Origin: Pseudobdellovibrionaceae bacterium
Lineage (GTDB): Bacteria; Bdellovibrionota; Bdellovibrionia; Bdellovibrionales; Bdellovibrionaceae
Assembly: GCA_947449255.1 (NCBI GenBank)
Contig: CANFQX010000006.1
Span: 115,068-179,067, forward strand
DNA length: 64,000 nucleotides
Reading direction: 5' to 3'
In this document: in pieces, positions 26,739-35,951 of the stretch
How positions within the stretch are numbered: the first letter of the stretch is position 1
Layout of the letters: every line of letters starts with the position of its first letter
Translations under genes and position numbers: made by a program
Notes under the pieces: model-generated
The model's database searches: none
Told to the model about the DNA's origin: nothing
Seen by the model: only the letters and a program-made list of their open reading frames with translations

Positions 26739-28362
26739 AACCCTCTCTAGAATTATCAAATTAAGTTTTGAAGGTTCTGGGGAAGAACAAAAACTTCTTG
26801 ATCTCGATCAATGGGCTCAAGAAGTAAATCAAAATATTGCAATTGAAGCTAGTGAAAATTTGGAACTTTCCAAAAAGAACTTAACTGATTTTTTGGCAAC
26901 CATTGATAAAACTATTAGCGAGCTTGGAAAGACAATCACTCTTCGAGATCGGACTCTAAAGATCAGCTCCAGTGAGTTAATGACTTTAAATGAACAAATT
27001 CTTGAACGAGCAAAACTCGAGAAGACAACAATTGAAAAACTTGCTGAGATTTTAAGACTTTTTTATTTAGAATCAACAGGGCCGACATTTCAAAATGACC
27101 TTTTCGATGAAAAAGCAAATAATTTGGAAAAAATTGTATTTCAGGTTGATACACTTGTTCGTTCTCAAATACGAACAACTAAGAAATTAGCGCTCATTTT
27201 TAATGAGGGGCTTAATATTTCGTCATCGACTTCTTATGAAATTTTAAACGATCAATTCCAAAAGTCTATCGCGAAGCTTTTTGCAGAAAAAATTGAAGTT
27301 GAGTTATATTTCTCTGGAGAAATATTTGAGAAGCCAATTGCCGGGAAGTACTTTCTTGTCGGTGAAAACGATTCCCCGCATGCTGAAATAGAGACTCCAA
27401 AAAATTCCACAAATATCTCTACGAAATGGTTTAGTCTCACTTTTCCTAAAAGAAAAGAACCCTTGGGCCTTATAAAACTTATATTCCCGCTAAATTTAAT
27501 TCAGAGCGAAAAAGATGAAATCATTCAAAATCTAACGACAATGATTCCAATTTTGAATTCCACTATTGAAAATATTAGGCTCAATAAAGAAGAAAAATAC
27601 AAGCTGCATATGGCGTCTGAGCTCTTAACCGCCCGCCTTGTGCAGGAAGCCCTCCTTCCGCCCAATAGGCAAATGTTTCGCTTTAATGATTTCGAAATAT
27701 GTGGTTTCTATCAAAATGCTGCAGAATGTGGTGGCGATTGGTGGACCCACTTTTCAACGCTTGATGGAAGGCAGATCATTCTGGTTGGAGATGTCACCGG
27801 CCATGGAACCGCAAGCGCAATGGTGTGTGCCCTAGTTAAAGGTTATACCGAATCCTTTCATTTGAGGCCAAATTTAGAAATCACGCAGATTCTTTCTGAA
27901 CTAAATTTACTGGTGCATAGCACAGGCAAATCAATACAGCGAATGATGACCATGATTGCTGTCGTTATTGATCCAAAGAAAAATGAACTGACTTATTCAA
28001 ATGCCGGCCATCCACATCCTATTTTGATAACCCACGAGGGTGGCAAACGAAAGGTCAAATCCCTGATAGGAGCTGGAGCTCCCCTCGGATATGATAAAGA
28101 TTCTAACTTTCAATCGAGGACACAATCCTATCAAAAAGGTGATAAACTTTTATTAAGCTCAGATGGATTGCTAGAACTTATCATCAATGCCGATACCGAT
28201 TTTGGACAACACCTGAGCCGCAATCTCCTCTTGCAAATAGAAATGAAAGAGGCAGCTCTATTTTGGAGCAATTCGATTTTTAATGAAATGCAAAGGGTAA
28301 ATCCCTCTAAAGATCTCGCTGATGATGTCACGTCGGTCGTGGTCAGTTTCAATCATAATTAG
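26725..28362 (+). CDS. SpoIIE/RsbU-type PP2C phosphatase with coiled-coil N-terminus
   Basis: About 545 residues from ATG 26725, overlapping the FIST gene. Residues ~15-110 are coiled coil and the middle is GAF-like. From ~305 comes a SpoIIE phosphatase domain: EALLPP, GGDWW, GDVTGHGTASAM with metal Asp, SNAGHPHP, GAPLG, LLLSSDGL and the final DDVTSVVV metal site. It would dephosphorylate the STAS protein. There is no transmembrane segment, so input probably comes from the FIST partner and coiled coil. Confidence 0.9.
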   Translation: MAISKTLSRIIKLSFEGSGEEQKLLDLDQWAQEVNQNIAIEASENLELSKKNLTDFLATIDKTISELGKTITLRDRTLKISSSELMTLNEQILERAKLEKTTIEKLAEILRLFYLESTGPTFQNDLFDEKANNLEKIVFQVDTLVRSQIRTTKKLALIFNEGLNISSSTSYEILNDQFQKSIAKLFAEKIEVELYFSGEIFEKPIAGKYFLVGENDSPHAEIETPKNSTNISTKWFSLTFPKRKEPLGLIKLIFPLNLIQSEKDEIIQNLTTMIPILNSTIENIRLNKEEKYKLHMASELLTARLVQEALLPPNRQMFRFNDFEICGFYQNAAECGGDWWTHFSTLDGRQIILVGDVTGHGTASAMVCALVKGYTESFHLRPNLEITQILSELNLLVHSTGKSIQRMMTMIAVVIDPKKNELTYSNAGHPHPILITHEGGKRKVKSLIGAGAPLGYDKDSNFQSRTQSYQKGDKLLLSSDGLLELIINADTDFGQHLSRNLLLQIEMKEAALFWSNSIFNEMQRVNPSKDLADDVTSVVVSFNHN

Positions 28363-28445
28363 ACAATCACCCACACCCATCGATATTGCTCTGGCGGGGT
28401 TTATTCCTTGTTAATTTTAGCTCTCTGTACTAGGTTTTAGGGACT

Positions 28446-29414
28446 ATGATTATTGTAACAGGCGCAAACGGATTTATTGGTAGTGTAATGGTATGGGAGC
28501 TCAATCAAAAGGGAATCACCGATATTGTTGCCGTTGATTCAGTTTCACTCGAAGAGAGAAATCTTTTGAAAAACAGAAAATTTTCAAAGTTTCTTCTTAA
28601 AGATGATCTCTGGCCATTCCTTGAAACAGAATTCGCAAAGTCCAACGTAAAGTGGATCATCCACATGGGCGCATGCTCTTCCACGACAGAAACGAATAAA
28701 GATTTTCTCTGGGAAAACAATACTTTCTATACTCAAAGAATTTTCGAATGGTGCACACTGCATCGCAAATCTGTGATTTACGCATCCAGTGCTGCCACTT
28801 ATGGTGCTGGTGAGCTTGGCTTTGATGATACGACAGATCCTGAATTGCTGAAGCCATTAAATCTTTATGGTGATTCAAAAGTATTGTTTGATCGCTGGGC
28901 CTTGAAACAAAAAAATGTTCCACCTAATTGGTATGGTCTTAAGTTTTTTAATGTTTTTGGCCCCAATGAACATAAGAAAGAGAGCATGGCCAGTGTCGTG
29001 TTCAAAGCTTACAACCAAATAAAAGAATCTGGAAGCCTGGGACTATTTAAGTCAGCCAATATAAATTTTAAAGATGGCGAGTTCATGAGAGATTTCGTAT
29101 ACGTCAAAGACGTCACTGGCTGGATGGCTGAACTTATGGAGACAAAGCCCACTAATGGAATTTACAACATGGGCTTCGGAAAACCACGAACATGGCTTGA
29201 TTTAGCCAGATCTACTTTTGAAGCTATGGGCAAGCCATTTAAAATCAACTGGCTAGACATGCCAGAGAACATCCGCGGCCAATACCAATATTTTACCGAA
29301 GCTAAGACAGATAAATGGTTAGCCTCAGGAATGTCCTCGGCGAAATGGCCTCTGGAAAAGGCTGTTAATGATTATGTCCAAAACTACTTAACTAAAGAAG
29401 ATCCTCTTCTTTAG
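28446..29414 (+). CDS. hldD: ADP-L-glycero-D-manno-heptose-6-epimerase
   Basis: A 322-residue extended SDR. The NAD motif is TGANGFIGS (residues 5-13). The active site reads SSAATYG with the YGDSK Tyr-x-x-x-Lys pair, and FNVFGPNEHKKESMASV is typical of HldD. It makes the L,D-heptose donor of the LPS inner core, which places the organism among LPS-bearing Gram-negatives. It has an AGGGA ribosome site and an 83-nt gap before it, with no firm promoter seen. Confidence 0.93.
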   Translation: MIIVTGANGFIGSVMVWELNQKGITDIVAVDSVSLEERNLLKNRKFSKFLLKDDLWPFLETEFAKSNVKWIIHMGACSSTTETNKDFLWENNTFYTQRIFEWCTLHRKSVIYASSAATYGAGELGFDDTTDPELLKPLNLYGDSKVLFDRWALKQKNVPPNWYGLKFFNVFGPNEHKKESMASVVFKAYNQIKESGSLGLFKSANINFKDGEFMRDFVYVKDVTGWMAELMETKPTNGIYNMGFGKPRTWLDLARSTFEAMGKPFKINWLDMPENIRGQYQYFTEAKTDKWLASGMSSAKWPLEKAVNDYVQNYLTKEDPLL

Positions 29415-29444
29415 TTAGAAGTGGCTCCTCCATAAGGGCTTTTC

Positions 29445-30224
29445 ATGAAACGACCTTTTGATATTCGCATAGTTTTAGTGCGTAGCATTTATGAGAGAAA
29501 TATCGGAGCCACCTCTAGAGGAATGAGCAACATGGGTATGAGTCGTCTTATCCTCATAGACCCTCAATGTGATATTACCTTTGAAGCCCAGCAGACAGCC
29601 GCGACGGGACAAACTGGTCTGCAAAATCGAATGACATATCAAAATTGGCAAGAATTTATGAATGCTGAACCTGAAAGCATTAAAATTGGCTTTACTGCTC
29701 GTGATGGAAAGGGTCGCCAAGTCAGAGACATTGATGAAGTTCTTCACGATATACAAGACCATGCACCACAGTTTCAAATTCAAAGCGAAACACCCTACAC
29801 CTTGCATTTCATTTTTGGTCCAGAAGACTGGGGACTTTCGGCATCTGATCTGGAGCAAGTGAACTTTTGTGCCTGCTTACCCACCTGGGGTGAAAACTGG
29901 AGCTTGAATCTTGCACAAGCAACTCTTCTTGCCATGTTTTCTTTGCGTAAGGCTTGGGGTGGTGATCGCACGATTTTGAATGGTGGTGACGCGCGTAGAG
30001 CTCCACAGGGAGTCCAGGGTATCAACCCTGAACACACTTTGAAATTATGGCTCGAGGAAATGGGTTTTGATCTCACACGACAGAAAAAGATAAATGCCTT
30101 TACTGTTTTTCGCCGTATGCTATTGCAAAACACTCCTACTAAAAAGGAATTAGTTATTTTTGAAACGGTCCTTCAGCAATCCATTCGAAAATTAAAAGAA
30201 TGGAAGGCGTTTCAAAAAAAATAA
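29445..30224 (+). CDS. SpoU-family tRNA 2'-O-methyltransferase (TrmJ-like)
   Basis: A 259-residue SPOUT enzyme. Motif 1 is NIGATSRGMSNMG, motif 2 FGPEDWGLSASDL and motif 3 SLNLAQATLLAMF, forming the trefoil-knot SAM site. The order and length match TrmJ, which methylates ribose 32 of tRNA, but other SpoU substrates are possible. It follows hldD by 30 nt, and its stop is 3 nt from the convergent coiled-coil gene. Confidence 0.88.
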   Translation: MKRPFDIRIVLVRSIYERNIGATSRGMSNMGMSRLILIDPQCDITFEAQQTAATGQTGLQNRMTYQNWQEFMNAEPESIKIGFTARDGKGRQVRDIDEVLHDIQDHAPQFQIQSETPYTLHFIFGPEDWGLSASDLEQVNFCACLPTWGENWSLNLAQATLLAMFSLRKAWGGDRTILNGGDARRAPQGVQGINPEHTLKLWLEEMGFDLTRQKKINAFTVFRRMLLQNTPTKKELVIFETVLQQSIRKLKEWKAFQKK

Positions 30225-30227
30225 AAC

Positions 30228-30707
30228 TTAAATGTCAGCATCCCGAAAATCTAACTCTTTAGAGCGAGCTTCACCCAGTTTATGTTCTATTTTTGCTAAT
30301 GACTCTGTGAGGTTTAAACCAAGATCATTCAGTTCTTCGATTCGCTTTAAGGTACTGGTTGCATCGGCGCCTACTAGAAATAAACATTCAAGTTTTGCCG
30401 AACTGACCTCGAGCTCCTTAGTTAGGAATTCCAACTGCTGATTCAATTTCTTACGATCTTCCGTCAGCTTTTTGGTGAGTTGACGAACCGCCTCTCGGCT
30501 CATCATTTCGATCCCGCTGCCCTCTAACGAACTCTCAGAACGAGTGCCATTACTATTCTTATCTGCCTCGGTGTTTTCATCTTGGTGAAAAACTTCAAAT
30601 AAAAGTGCCCATTCTTTTTTGAGGGACTTTACAATCGACTTACTACTATCATCACCCATAAATAGTGAATTACTCCTGCGCTTATAAAAGCGACTTGCCA
30701 GATTCAT
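30228..30707 (-). CDS. Coiled-coil protein downstream of PspC
   Basis: A 159-residue soluble, highly charged protein. Residues ~70-110 and 125-155 are predicted by eye as coiled coil, joined by LFLVGADAT. I recognise no family. Its start overlaps the PspC gene by 26 nt; an internal ATG at 30659 is an alternative. Co-transcription suggests a partner for PspC, but similarity to PspA is not visible. Confidence 0.65.
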   Translation of the reverse strand: MNLASRFYKRRSNSLFMGDDSSKSIVKSLKKEWALLFEVFHQDENTEADKNSNGTRSESSLEGSGIEMMSREAVRQLTKKLTEDRKKLNQQLEFLTKELEVSSAKLECLFLVGADATSTLKRIEELNDLGLNLTESLAKIEHKLGEARSKELDFRDADI

Positions 30708-31107
30708 CAGCCTTTGGAATTAAAAAATAACAAAGACCATAAACCAAAATAGCGGCTCCGAAGGTGAACAGTAGGAAAAAAATAAAACCAGTTCTTACTA
30801 TTCCGACTTCCAGCCGATATCTCTTAGACAGTGTACCACACACTCCTAGTATTTTTCTATCAAGTGCATGGTCTAGTCTGTCGGCACGCGGCAGCGAAAT
30901 TGCTAAGATCAAATACAAGAGGATCCCAGTTCCAAACCACAATGTCGCCGTGAGCCAAATTAGCCTCACAATCCAGATTTCAATACCTAAGGCCAGCCCA
31001 ATTCCTTTACAAACTCCTGCAATGGCTCCATCACTGGCTCTCACCCAGCGATATTTTCTGCCAAAACTATCTATTTTAATTTCAGAGAAATCGCCCGTTG
31101 TATTCAT
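30682..31107 (-). CDS. PspC-domain membrane protein (two PspC units)
   Basis: A 141-residue protein. It has two copies of the PspC pattern: GAIAGVCKGIGLALGIE with a following hydrophobic pair, then KILGVCGTLSKRYRLEV with another. Here only the keys AGVCKGI and LGVCGTL are compared. PspC is an inner-membrane component of the phage-shock (membrane-stress) response. It heads a two-gene unit with the coiled-coil protein and starts 16 nt after the ribD stop, so it may be the tail of that operon. Confidence 0.85.
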   Translation of the reverse strand: MNTTGDFSEIKIDSFGRKYRWVRASDGAIAGVCKGIGLALGIEIWIVRLIWLTATLWFGTGILLYLILAISLPRADRLDHALDRKILGVCGTLSKRYRLEVGIVRTGFIFFLLFTFGAAILVYGLCYFLIPKADESGKSLL

Positions 31108-31122
31108 AACCTTGTTCCTATT

Positions 31123-32349
31123 CTAGCCCTGATTATTTGTATTTTTTGTCTCAAGCCTATTTTTTTGAAAAGTGCCTGTAATCATAAAATCGTTACCAAA
31201 AGTTTTATAGCGAGGATTTTGAATTTGAATTTTATCTTTCATTTTTTCTATTCGCACTGATTCTGTCCAGGATTTTGCACCCCCAGCACCCAATATAATT
31301 GGTGCCTGAAATACATATATTCTATTTACCAATTCACTTACAATGAATGAACTTGCAGTCAGCGCTCCACCTTCAATCATCACGGAACGAATACCGAGTT
31401 CATAAATTTGCTCTAATAAATTTTCCAGATCCAAATGCCCACTGATGTTTGTTTTTACATAGATAATATTTGGTCCCAACTTAGAGTTTGGATTTTTTAG
31501 TTCTATTTCACTTTTAAAGTCTTCAGCAATACACCAAAAAATATTTTGAGACTCATGAGAATGAAATAAATTTAATTCAGAGCAAGTATTCAACAACTCT
31601 GCCTCTGTATCAATAACAATGACTTTGTTTTTCTTATCTATATTTGGATGACGAATATTTAATGAGGGATTATCAAAACTAATGGTTCCTTTGCCAACTA
31701 AAACTGCATCATAGCAAGATCTCAGAAAATGCACATACTCTCGTGACTCTGGCCCGGTGATCCATTGGCTCTCTCCCGACTTCAGTGCGACCTGACCATC
31801 AAGACTGCTCGCCATCTTTAGCGCGACAAAGACCTTCTTGTGACGGAAGTTCCATAAAAAAGCTTCGCAAACTTCCTCAAGTTGAATTCTAATCTGAGCT
31901 GCTATTTCTTTATTGTTTGAAGAAAATTGCTCTGCAATAATTCCTGCATCGCTCATTATTTTTACCCCTTGTCCCGCAACAAGAGGATTGGGATCTATGA
32001 TCCCATAGGTCACTTTATGCAGTGGCAGCTTCGCAATAGCTCTTGCACAAGAAGGGGTTTTACCATCGTGCGCACAGGGCTCTAAAGTCACTATTAAATG
32101 CCCACCGGTTAGGTCTTCATCTCTCAGCCCTTTCAATGCATTGACTTCAGCATGAGCTCCACCATAAAACTGATGATAGCCGCTTGAGATGAATCCACCA
32201 TGTTGATCTAACAAAACCGCACCTACCATTGGATTCGGACTCACAAAGGAAGCCCCTTTAGAAGCCTCACTTAAAGCCAAGAACATTGCCTGCTCAAGAT
32301 TCAGCTTTGTGCCTTTTTCAGGTAAATTAAGAGTCTCTATAGATTCCAT
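31123..32349 (-). CDS. ribD: Bifunctional riboflavin deaminase/reductase RibD
   Basis: A 408-residue two-domain protein. The N-terminal deaminase has zinc ligands in HAEVNAL and LEPCAHDGKTPSC. The C-terminal reductase has MASSLDGQVAL, GKGTISFDNPSL and VMIEGGALTASSF. It performs the second and third steps of riboflavin synthesis from the GTP cyclohydrolase II product. No other rib genes are adjacent. It lies upstream of pspC on the same strand. Confidence 0.94.
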   Translation of the reverse strand: MESIETLNLPEKGTKLNLEQAMFLALSEASKGASFVSPNPMVGAVLLDQHGGFISSGYHQFYGGAHAEVNALKGLRDEDLTGGHLIVTLEPCAHDGKTPSCARAIAKLPLHKVTYGIIDPNPLVAGQGVKIMSDAGIIAEQFSSNNKEIAAQIRIQLEEVCEAFLWNFRHKKVFVALKMASSLDGQVALKSGESQWITGPESREYVHFLRSCYDAVLVGKGTISFDNPSLNIRHPNIDKKNKVIVIDTEAELLNTCSELNLFHSHESQNIFWCIAEDFKSEIELKNPNSKLGPNIIYVKTNISGHLDLENLLEQIYELGIRSVMIEGGALTASSFIVSELVNRIYVFQAPIILGAGGAKSWTESVRIEKMKDKIQIQNPRYKTFGNDFMITGTFQKNRLETKNTNNQG

Positions 32350-32372
32350 GGCAACTCCATTTTTTTAAAAAT

Positions 32373-33635
32373 TTATCTTGCGCTGATCTCCGTCGCGACT
32401 TGCAACTTTTTATAAAAGTCCAGCACTCTAGGATCAACAATTATGGACTTTGGGCTCCATCCGATCAAATGCAAGCCCGTTGCATTTCTGAGCCTACTGA
32501 GCGCTACATAAGCATGACCGGGTTCCCACAGGTGAGTGAGATCACACCATAAATCATCCAACGTAGCACCCTGGCTTTTGTGAATTGTCGTGGCGTAAGC
32601 TAGGGTTAATGGAAATTGAATAGCTGAGGCCATAATATTTCCTTCGGCGTCTTGCAGAGCAAAGGAGCTTTTATCCGCTTGAACTTCTCGGCCATTGTCT
32701 TTCTTGACCATGATTTTATCATCGGCGATATCTGTAACGACTCCCCGCGTGCCATTCACCCATCGTCTCTGCGGATCGTTCTGTAAAAACATCACGCGAC
32801 AACCAAGTTTCATTACTAGCTTTAAAGGCACGGGAGCGGACTTCATCAAAATTTCTATATGTCTTTCTGAACCAAAATAAATTGTGTCAATCTTGACTTC
32901 TTCCTCATCAATTTCAGAAAGCTTCATTTCATTAAACTTTTCGGCATTAATTTTTCTTGGAAAAAGCCTAGTCCCGGGATGATCGTTATCATGACTTTTC
33001 AAATGTTCGTTCAAAAAATCACGAACTCGTGGTGTTGAAAGACCATGTCGAATGTCATGAAGCACATCTAAAAATAAATTATCCGAAACCCTTTGATTGT
33101 GAGAAAGCATCACTGTTTGAAAACCGCTGGCATTCCAGACGTCATTGGAAAAACACCAATCTCTTTGACCTGTCTTAGTCACTGGGGGAAGTTGAGCAAA
33201 ATCGCCCACTGCTATAATTCGCATTCCACCCCAAGGCAGTTTGGATCCCCGAGCTTTTTGAGTTAAGGCCTCAGCAATCATCAAGGCCTGCCCAGGTATC
33301 ATTGAAATCTCATCAATAATGACACCCTCAACCTTGCTCAGCCGTGACAGCAATTTCCCATCCTTAGAAGCCCTAGCAAAAGTTGCATCTGGCCCACCAT
33401 CCATAATGCCCAGACCAAAAAAACTGTGAAAGGTTCTGCCACCTAACAATACTGCAGCAGCTCCCGTACTGGCTAAAATGGGAAGTTCTTTCGAATCGAC
33501 TTCCTTCATGTATTGACGAACTAAGAAACTTTTTCCGCTTCCAGCTCCACCGGTTAAAAATACATTTTCGCCGGACCTTAAAAGATCCAATGCGGAAGAC
33601 TGTTCTGATGATAAAACTAAGGTATTTTGACTCAT
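32373..33635 (-). CDS. Pif1/RecD-like superfamily 1B helicase
   Basis: About 420 residues from ATG 33635 (a GTG/ATG further upstream is weaker). Walker A is GGAGSGKS and motif II is IDEISM. Motif III VGDFAQLPPV and the C-terminal YATTIHKSQGATLDD (UvrD_C-type motif VI region) match Pif1-like 5'-3' DNA helicases. Bacterial Pif1 proteins resolve structured DNA and R-loops. It sits 23 nt upstream of ribD on the same strand with no obvious functional link. Confidence 0.9.
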   Translation of the reverse strand: MSQNTLVLSSEQSSALDLLRSGENVFLTGGAGSGKSFLVRQYMKEVDSKELPILASTGAAAVLLGGRTFHSFFGLGIMDGGPDATFARASKDGKLLSRLSKVEGVIIDEISMIPGQALMIAEALTQKARGSKLPWGGMRIIAVGDFAQLPPVTKTGQRDWCFSNDVWNASGFQTVMLSHNQRVSDNLFLDVLHDIRHGLSTPRVRDFLNEHLKSHDNDHPGTRLFPRKINAEKFNEMKLSEIDEEEVKIDTIYFGSERHIEILMKSAPVPLKLVMKLGCRVMFLQNDPQRRWVNGTRGVVTDIADDKIMVKKDNGREVQADKSSFALQDAEGNIMASAIQFPLTLAYATTIHKSQGATLDDLWCDLTHLWEPGHAYVALSRLRNATGLHLIGWSPKSIIVDPRVLDFYKKLQVATEISAR

Positions 33636-33725
33636 TTTAGTCACCGATAATGCCACCCAAATATTCATGGCGACAATCTATTTTAAAGGCAAATACAGAT
33701 AAATTAAGGCCATAGGCCTTGATTT

Positions 33726-33818
33726 ATGCGCATCAGCTCTTATTTAGTAATTTTAATGTTTGTTTTAGGCTGGACTATCATCAAGCGGCTCCTTGCAATT
33801 CCCCATTTTCAGACATGA
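33726..33818 (+). CDS. Possible 30-residue single-span membrane peptide
   Basis: In the 182-nt gap 33669-33850, an ATG opens 30 codons with a hydrophobic core (YLVILMFVLGW) and a basic, short tail. An AAGGCC-ATA-GGCCTT palindrome lies just upstream. There is no clear ribosome site. It could be chance. Confidence 0.2.
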   Translation: MRISSYLVILMFVLGWTIIKRLLAIPHFQT

Positions 33819-33850
33819 AATAGAAGGGTCTAAAGAAAGGACACTGGCAA

Positions 33851-35854
33851 ATGAATTATCAGATTTTATCGACTTTTCTTATCTCGGCAACCCTGGCCTC
33901 TTCAATTGTGAGTGCAACTCCAAGTAAGCAACCTTCTTCAGAAATTCCTCAAAAACGTGAATTCCCCATCGCTCCTGAAGTCAATCCCTGCGATGACTTC
34001 CACAAATATGTTTGCGCAAACGTAGAGGCGTCATTCAAACTTCGCGACGATCGCAGTCACCATGCGTTTTCCTTCAGCGACTCACGCGAAAGACTCTTGG
34101 ATGTAAAAAAGAAATTTATGCTCGAATTGCCAGATAAGAAAAATCTCAATGAGCGCTCTGAACAACTTCGTGATTTTTACATATCTTGCATGGAGCCTAA
34201 GGATCGCGCACGATCAGAAAGATCCGAGGTCAAAAGACTCCTAAAGGACTTCAAAAAAATCGAAACACTTCCTGAACTCATTACCTATGCCAACACCCAA
34301 GCCCCCAAAGGCACGGTGAGTGGATTTATTGGGATGGGAAATACTCCGGATTTAGACAATCCAAAGACTTTGAATATTCACATCGGTGGAAGTTTAATGG
34401 GACTTCCGGATCATAAATATTATGAAAATGCAGCTCTTGTAGCCGACTATAAAAAATTACTCATTTCATTTTTTAAAAATATTGCTCCCAAATCCAGCAA
34501 AGCCGCTGCTGAAGGCAGAGCCCAGGCTATCATTGATATGGAAAAAGATTTTATCAAAGTTTATCCCGTGCCGGCTGCAAGGCGCCAGCGCTGGAGTGAA
34601 AGACACATTTCAACTCAAGAGGAAACTGCAAAAAAATATCCAATCTTACAACTAGAAATGATCTTCAAGAAGGCTCCGAAAGCGGCCCTTGTTAGCAATC
34701 CCGTCGAAGAAACAGCCGCGTTTTTAAATTCTGAACTTCCCAAGCGGCCGCTTGAAGTTTGGAAAGACTATCTGTTAGTTAAAAATCTATCCGACTTGAT
34801 GGATGACGCCTATCCCAATTTTTTTAAAGAGAATTTCGATTTTGAAAAGAAATATTTCGGTGGACCGGAAAAAAGATCTGATCGCCAAGAGCGATGCACC
34901 GATCTAGTCACTGGCTACTTCAACATGGAACTGGATGCAACACTAGTCGATCAAGTCTTTCCTAATTTCGATGAAAAAAAGGTTCAAGAAGTTGGTTTAG
35001 CTATTCGCAATAGCATTCAAAAAGGCCTTGAAAACAACACTTGGCTCTCCTCTGAAGGAAAAGCTGGCGCCCTCGCAAAAATTAAAACTGCACGCCTACA
35101 GCTCGTTAAACCACACACTGACAGGGAATGGGATTTTTCCCCTGTGCGCAGGTACACCAAAACAGACCTTATCTTAAACAAGCATCTTTATCATGAGGCC
35201 GCCTACAGTAAAATGATCACAGAACTTCATGAACCGGCAAACCAAGATGCCTGGGGCATGGGACCTTTAACTGTGAATGCTTATTACTCTTCTCATGAAA
35301 ATAAATTTGTGCTGCCCATTGGGATTTTGCAATACCCTTTTTATAATAAAGACGGATCTTTGATTGAAAATCTTGGAGCAGTGGGCACCGTCATGGGGCA
35401 CGAACTTGGCCATGGAATTGATGACAGTGGAGCTAAATATGACTCCGAGGGAAGACTTAAGCAATGGATGACTCAACAAGATGTCTTCACTTTTTCTGGA
35501 AGACAAAATAAGTTGGTCGAACAATTCAACAAAGCAAATCACGATGGAAAACTCACCTTGGGCGAAAATACTGCCGATTTAGTTGGAATTACTTTTGCTT
35601 TCAATGCCGCATTTCCGGAAGGAAAAGGCAGCGTAGAAGAAAAAAAGAACTTCTTCATCTCATTTGGCCGACTATGGTGCTCTGTCACACGCCCAGATTT
35701 TGAGAAACTGCGCCTAAAGACCGACCCCCATTCATCTGGTTGGGCTCGAATTAACGAACAGATGAAGCAACAAAAGGCCTTTGCAGAGACATTTCAATGT
35801 AAGGCTGAGGATAAAATGAATTTACCCGATGGCGACCGTGTTCAAATCTGGTAA
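33851..35854 (+). CDS. M13-family (neprilysin/PepO-like) metalloendopeptidase, exported
   Basis: A 667-residue protein with an N-terminal signal peptide (cleavage near SATPS). It has the M13 hallmarks: CDDFHKYVC at the mature start, NAYYS, zinc site HELGH (His517, Glu518, His521) and the third ligand Glu572 in ENTADL, ending just before a C-terminal basic/polar tail where the family's CxxW would lie. It cleaves peptides outside the cytoplasm. It is a single gene. Confidence 0.93.
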   Translation: MNYQILSTFLISATLASSIVSATPSKQPSSEIPQKREFPIAPEVNPCDDFHKYVCANVEASFKLRDDRSHHAFSFSDSRERLLDVKKKFMLELPDKKNLNERSEQLRDFYISCMEPKDRARSERSEVKRLLKDFKKIETLPELITYANTQAPKGTVSGFIGMGNTPDLDNPKTLNIHIGGSLMGLPDHKYYENAALVADYKKLLISFFKNIAPKSSKAAAEGRAQAIIDMEKDFIKVYPVPAARRQRWSERHISTQEETAKKYPILQLEMIFKKAPKAALVSNPVEETAAFLNSELPKRPLEVWKDYLLVKNLSDLMDDAYPNFFKENFDFEKKYFGGPEKRSDRQERCTDLVTGYFNMELDATLVDQVFPNFDEKKVQEVGLAIRNSIQKGLENNTWLSSEGKAGALAKIKTARLQLVKPHTDREWDFSPVRRYTKTDLILNKHLYHEAAYSKMITELHEPANQDAWGMGPLTVNAYYSSHENKFVLPIGILQYPFYNKDGSLIENLGAVGTVMGHELGHGIDDSGAKYDSEGRLKQWMTQQDVFTFSGRQNKLVEQFNKANHDGKLTLGENTADLVGITFAFNAAFPEGKGSVEEKKNFFISFGRLWCSVTRPDFEKLRLKTDPHSSGWARINEQMKQQKAFAETFQCKAEDKMNLPDGDRVQIW

Positions 35855-35910
35855 TTACTAGATTGTAGTGATTTTTGTTTGCTGCTATTTTAGTGGACTA
35901 GCTAGTGCTT

Positions 35911-35942
35911 ATCCTTCTCTTTGAAGGATTGAATTGAAGGAT
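35911..35942 (+). promoter_or_regulatory. Hairpin with alternative pairing to the ribosome site of the HAD nucleotidase gene
   Basis: ATCCTTC (35911-35917) can pair with GAAGGAT at 35923-35929 or with a second identical GAAGGAT at 35936-35942. The second copy contains the GAAGGA ribosome site, ten bases before ATG 35952. The arrangement would permit a switch, though it may be a chance repeat. Confidence 0.35.
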
Positions 35943-35951
35943 TAATAAATT

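Noticed and set aside
29475..29858. 127-codon antisense frame
   Set aside because: It is fully antisense to the TrmJ-like gene with its conserved SPOUT motifs.
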